A stretch of DNA of 64,000 nt from JACKHO01 sp041398745 (GTDB lineage: Bacteria > Planctomycetota > Planctomycetia > Planctomycetales > Planctomycetaceae): the NCBI GenBank assembly GCA_041398745.1, contig JAWKUB010000006.1, positions 372,001 to 436,000 of the forward strand, written 5' to 3'. Below the pieces are notes generated by a model that was not told the origin of the DNA, did no database searches, and saw only the letters and a program-made list of their open reading frames with translations. The translations under genes were made by a program, and so were the position numbers. Numbering within the stretch: position 1 is the first letter of the stretch; every line of letters starts with the position of its first letter. Below are positions 63,101-64,000 of this stretch, piece by piece.

Positions 63101-63279
63101 TCGACGGGCGAAAGGGAACCTGCATCGGTGACAATTTGCACCTGCACGTTCGTCATGTCGGGCACGGCGTCGATGGGCAGGTGCAGCGCCGAATACAAAC
63201 CCGCGGCGGCCATCAGCAACGTGAGGATGATGACCAGAACGCGGTTGGTCAGGGACAGTTCGATGATGTTGGTGAGCAT
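60169..63279 (-). CDS. CzcA/CusA-type RND heavy-metal efflux pump
   Basis: 1036-residue resistance-nodulation-division transporter with twelve helices (one N-terminal, a block at about 340-530, one central, a block at about 870-1020). The heavy-metal subfamily motif is DFGLIVDSSVIMVEN in helix 4, whose acidic residue is a proton relay. HLPIDAVPDMTNVQVQI and YPVENTMGGLPDVEELRS in the N-terminus are HME-RND blocks. It exports divalent metal or related cations from periplasm or cytoplasm to the outside with an adaptor and outer-membrane channel. The adaptor gene lies just upstream on the same strand. Metal specificity cannot be read. Confidence 0.93.
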   Translation of the reverse strand: MLTNIIELSLTNRVLVIILTLLMAAAGLYSALHLPIDAVPDMTNVQVQIVTDAGSLSPVEVERYVTYPVENTMGGLPDVEELRSVSKFGISVVTVVFEEGTDIYRARQLVNERIADAAASIPAGYGTPTVGPLTTALGEILQFEVRSSRHSPMELRTMLEWDIAPRLRQVRGVTEINTHGGYYKTFEVQPDPNRMASYGISMEDLFESVEANNSTSGGGYVIHHGEQRFIRGVSLLKNEQDIESVVVRREADGNPILLRDIAKISVEPMTRQGAVTRDGRGEVVTGLVMMLVGENSREVVTSAKERLEEIEPTLPEGVRLEVTYDRSALIGRTLKTVLTNLTEGGFLVIIVLLLMLGNFRAGVIVALAIPLSMLFATNVMAYFGVTASLMSLGAIDFGLIVDSSVIMVENCVRKLSHDNGDTPHEDVIRDAAVEVRKPTMFGELIIAVVFLPILLLEGTEGKLFRPMALTVLFALAGSLVLSMTFMPAMASIFLPKKMEEEEIFLVRIVKFFYQPLVTRAIKHPIVTIVMALTVFVVSIPIARNLGAEFMPRLEEGDLLIEAQRLPSATLEGSIDMSTQIENILKKYPEVKTVFCKTGRPEIANDVMGVHQTDVWVLLRPVHEWPEHKTRDELIEQMSDELNGNVPGVAFGFTQPIEMRVDELVAGVKADVAVLLYGDDIEVLGAKGKEIEAALRAIPGAVDVKADYQANLSTVTIHAKPEKLAQYGIDAQAVLDAVSSLGGHEVGQIFEGRARYPIIVRIPQEWREDTKLLEQIPISDFNGHTVPLKELADIIPEETPPSIEHEDSRRRTFVSANVRGRDVATFVSEAQATVAEKVDLPAGYEIKWGGDFENLQSASQRLIIIMPLVLIIIMLLLHTSLGSMRLAMLIFLAIPMAASGGVIALYLRGMPFSISAGVGFIALFGVAVLNGLVWVSAAEEARLSGMPMSDVSLQTALVRLRPILMTALVASLGFLPMALSTSDGAEMQRPLATVVIGGLITSTLLTSLVIPTIYPWFARGLKAVELTHHGEPEPMLD

Positions 63280-63378
63280 GACGCTGGGCCGATCAAATCG
63301 GAGGAACTCGACAGGGAATCAAGTTCGCGAGGAAATATGCGAGGATTCAGCACCGCAAAACGAGTTGAACAGGTGGGA

Positions 63379-64000
63379 TTACTCCCCTTCGCCCTGTAGC
63401 AACAGTTCGGACTTCAACAGGAAGGCACCGTTCGTAACGACGAGTTGCCCCTGCGACAGACCATCGGTCACTTCGACCCATTCGTCGGAGGTTTCGCCCG
63501 TTTTGATATCAACACGTTGAAACGTGCCACCGTTGAGGTCCAGAAACACGAAATCACTGTTCTCGTGTTGCAGAATTGACTCAGGCTTCACTGACAAGAC
63601 TTGTCGCGGTTCGCCAATAGGCACCGAAACGCGAACGTACATCCCGGGACGCAAGAGCCCTTCGCTATTGTCAATCATGGCGACCAGCGGCACCGCGTTT
63701 GTGTCCGCTTGAACTTCGCGACCAAAGTAACGAATGGTCGCAGGGAAGGTCCGATTCTGAAGCGCCGGCACCACCACGTGTACGGGAGCACCCTGCTCCA
63801 GTGAAACGGCCAGCCAGTCCCCCTCGCGAATGCTCGCTTCCACCGCGAGCGAGCGGGTGTCAGCGAGAACGAGAATCGACTCACCGCGCATGACCCGTTC
63901 ATTGTCGGCATAGGCGCGGGACTCAATTGAGCCTGCGAATGGAGCCCGAACTTCGAGACGCGACAGAGCCTCTTCATCATTGTTGAATTCGGTCATCTCC
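63379..64000 (-). CDS. RND efflux periplasmic adaptor, 5'-partial at right edge
   Basis: The frame runs to the window edge, so the N-terminus with its signal and hairpin is outside. The visible 206 codons match the membrane-fusion protein family: APFAGSIESRAYADNERVMRGESILVLAD (lipoyl domain half, split as APFAGSIES and VMRGESILVLAD), LAVEASIREGDW, then GLLRPGMYVRVSVPIG (beta-barrel) and LSVKPESILQHENSDFVFL. It bridges the RND pump at 60169 to an outer-membrane channel. The gap to the pump gene is 99 bp. Confidence 0.88.
   Translation of the reverse strand, partial: EMTEFNNDEEALSRLEVRAPFAGSIESRAYADNERVMRGESILVLADTRSLAVEASIREGDWLAVSLEQGAPVHVVVPALQNRTFPATIRYFGREVQADTNAVPLVAMIDNSEGLLRPGMYVRVSVPIGEPRQVLSVKPESILQHENSDFVFLDLNGGTFQRVDIKTGETSDEWVEVTDGLSQGQLVVTNGAFLLKSELLLQGEGE

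Noticed and set aside
62464..63399. 311-codon open frame antisense to the RND pump
   Set aside because: Composition is atypical for a protein and it mirrors the pump's reading frame; no motif.

Overview
The window looks like chromosomal DNA of a planctomycete (order Planctomycetales). Three things point there: a PSCyt1/DUF1549/DUF1553 protein with a LamG insert, a DUF1559 pilin-like protein with its lipoprotein partner, and several secreted PQQ-like beta-propellers and EF-hand proteins. By eye most of the DNA is moderately GC-rich. Some accessory stretches (the methyltransferase cassette at 52.7-56.0 kb and the XRE-peptidase/DUF4411 pair at 20.9-22.6 kb) look AT-richer; base composition was not computed.

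Layout. 0-8.5 kb: an unknown protein, an SBF-type transporter, a zinc-ribbon protein, a minus-strand cluster (beta-propeller, small helical protein, zinc-ribbon membrane protein), a divergent second beta-propeller, and a one-TM protein with an ExeA-like ATPase. A nested inverted-repeat element follows. 8.5-20.9 kb is core-like: alaS, a large EF-hand protein, a NYN-domain protein, a histidine-phosphatase-fold protein that has lost its catalytic residues, rpe, gap, a DUF3754 membrane protein, a VTT/DedA-like protein and a TPR lipoprotein. 20.9-25.3 kb: an XRE-ImmA/IrrE-like protein with a DUF4411 PIN-like partner, an unknown protein, an LRR protein, and the tmRNA gene (inferred tag ANKQFSMAA) with a strong terminator.

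25.7-36 kb is a nitrate-assimilation operon on the minus strand: NarK-type transporter, a four-module nitrite reductase (siroheme reductase, rubredoxin-like, Rieske, FAD/NAD reductase), a DmsB-DmsC fusion, and a molybdopterin nitrate reductase. A full-consensus sigma-54 promoter precedes it and a porin-like gene diverges from it. A sigma-54 activator with its kinase lies at 57.7-60.2 kb, but a link to this operon is only inferred.

36-42.7 kb: an integrase remnant beside tRNA-Leu(UAA), a TlpA-like thioredoxin, a Tat-exported FAD oxidoreductase, and a run of small unknown genes including a stand-alone Clp-N protein. 42.7-52.6 kb: the PSCyt1 protein, the DUF1559 pair followed by a DUF1573-like remnant, HicB with a damaged HicA, a lipoprotein pair, a ferredoxin and an isocitrate dehydrogenase. 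52.7-56.0 kb: a tightly coupled three-gene cassette (cytosine-5 methyltransferase, ParB-like protein, PD-(D/E)XK-like protein), the best candidate here for a little-described defence system. 56.2-64 kb: a third beta-propeller, the two-component system and a CzcA/CusA efflux pump whose adaptor gene runs off the right edge. No CRISPR array or rRNA was seen.
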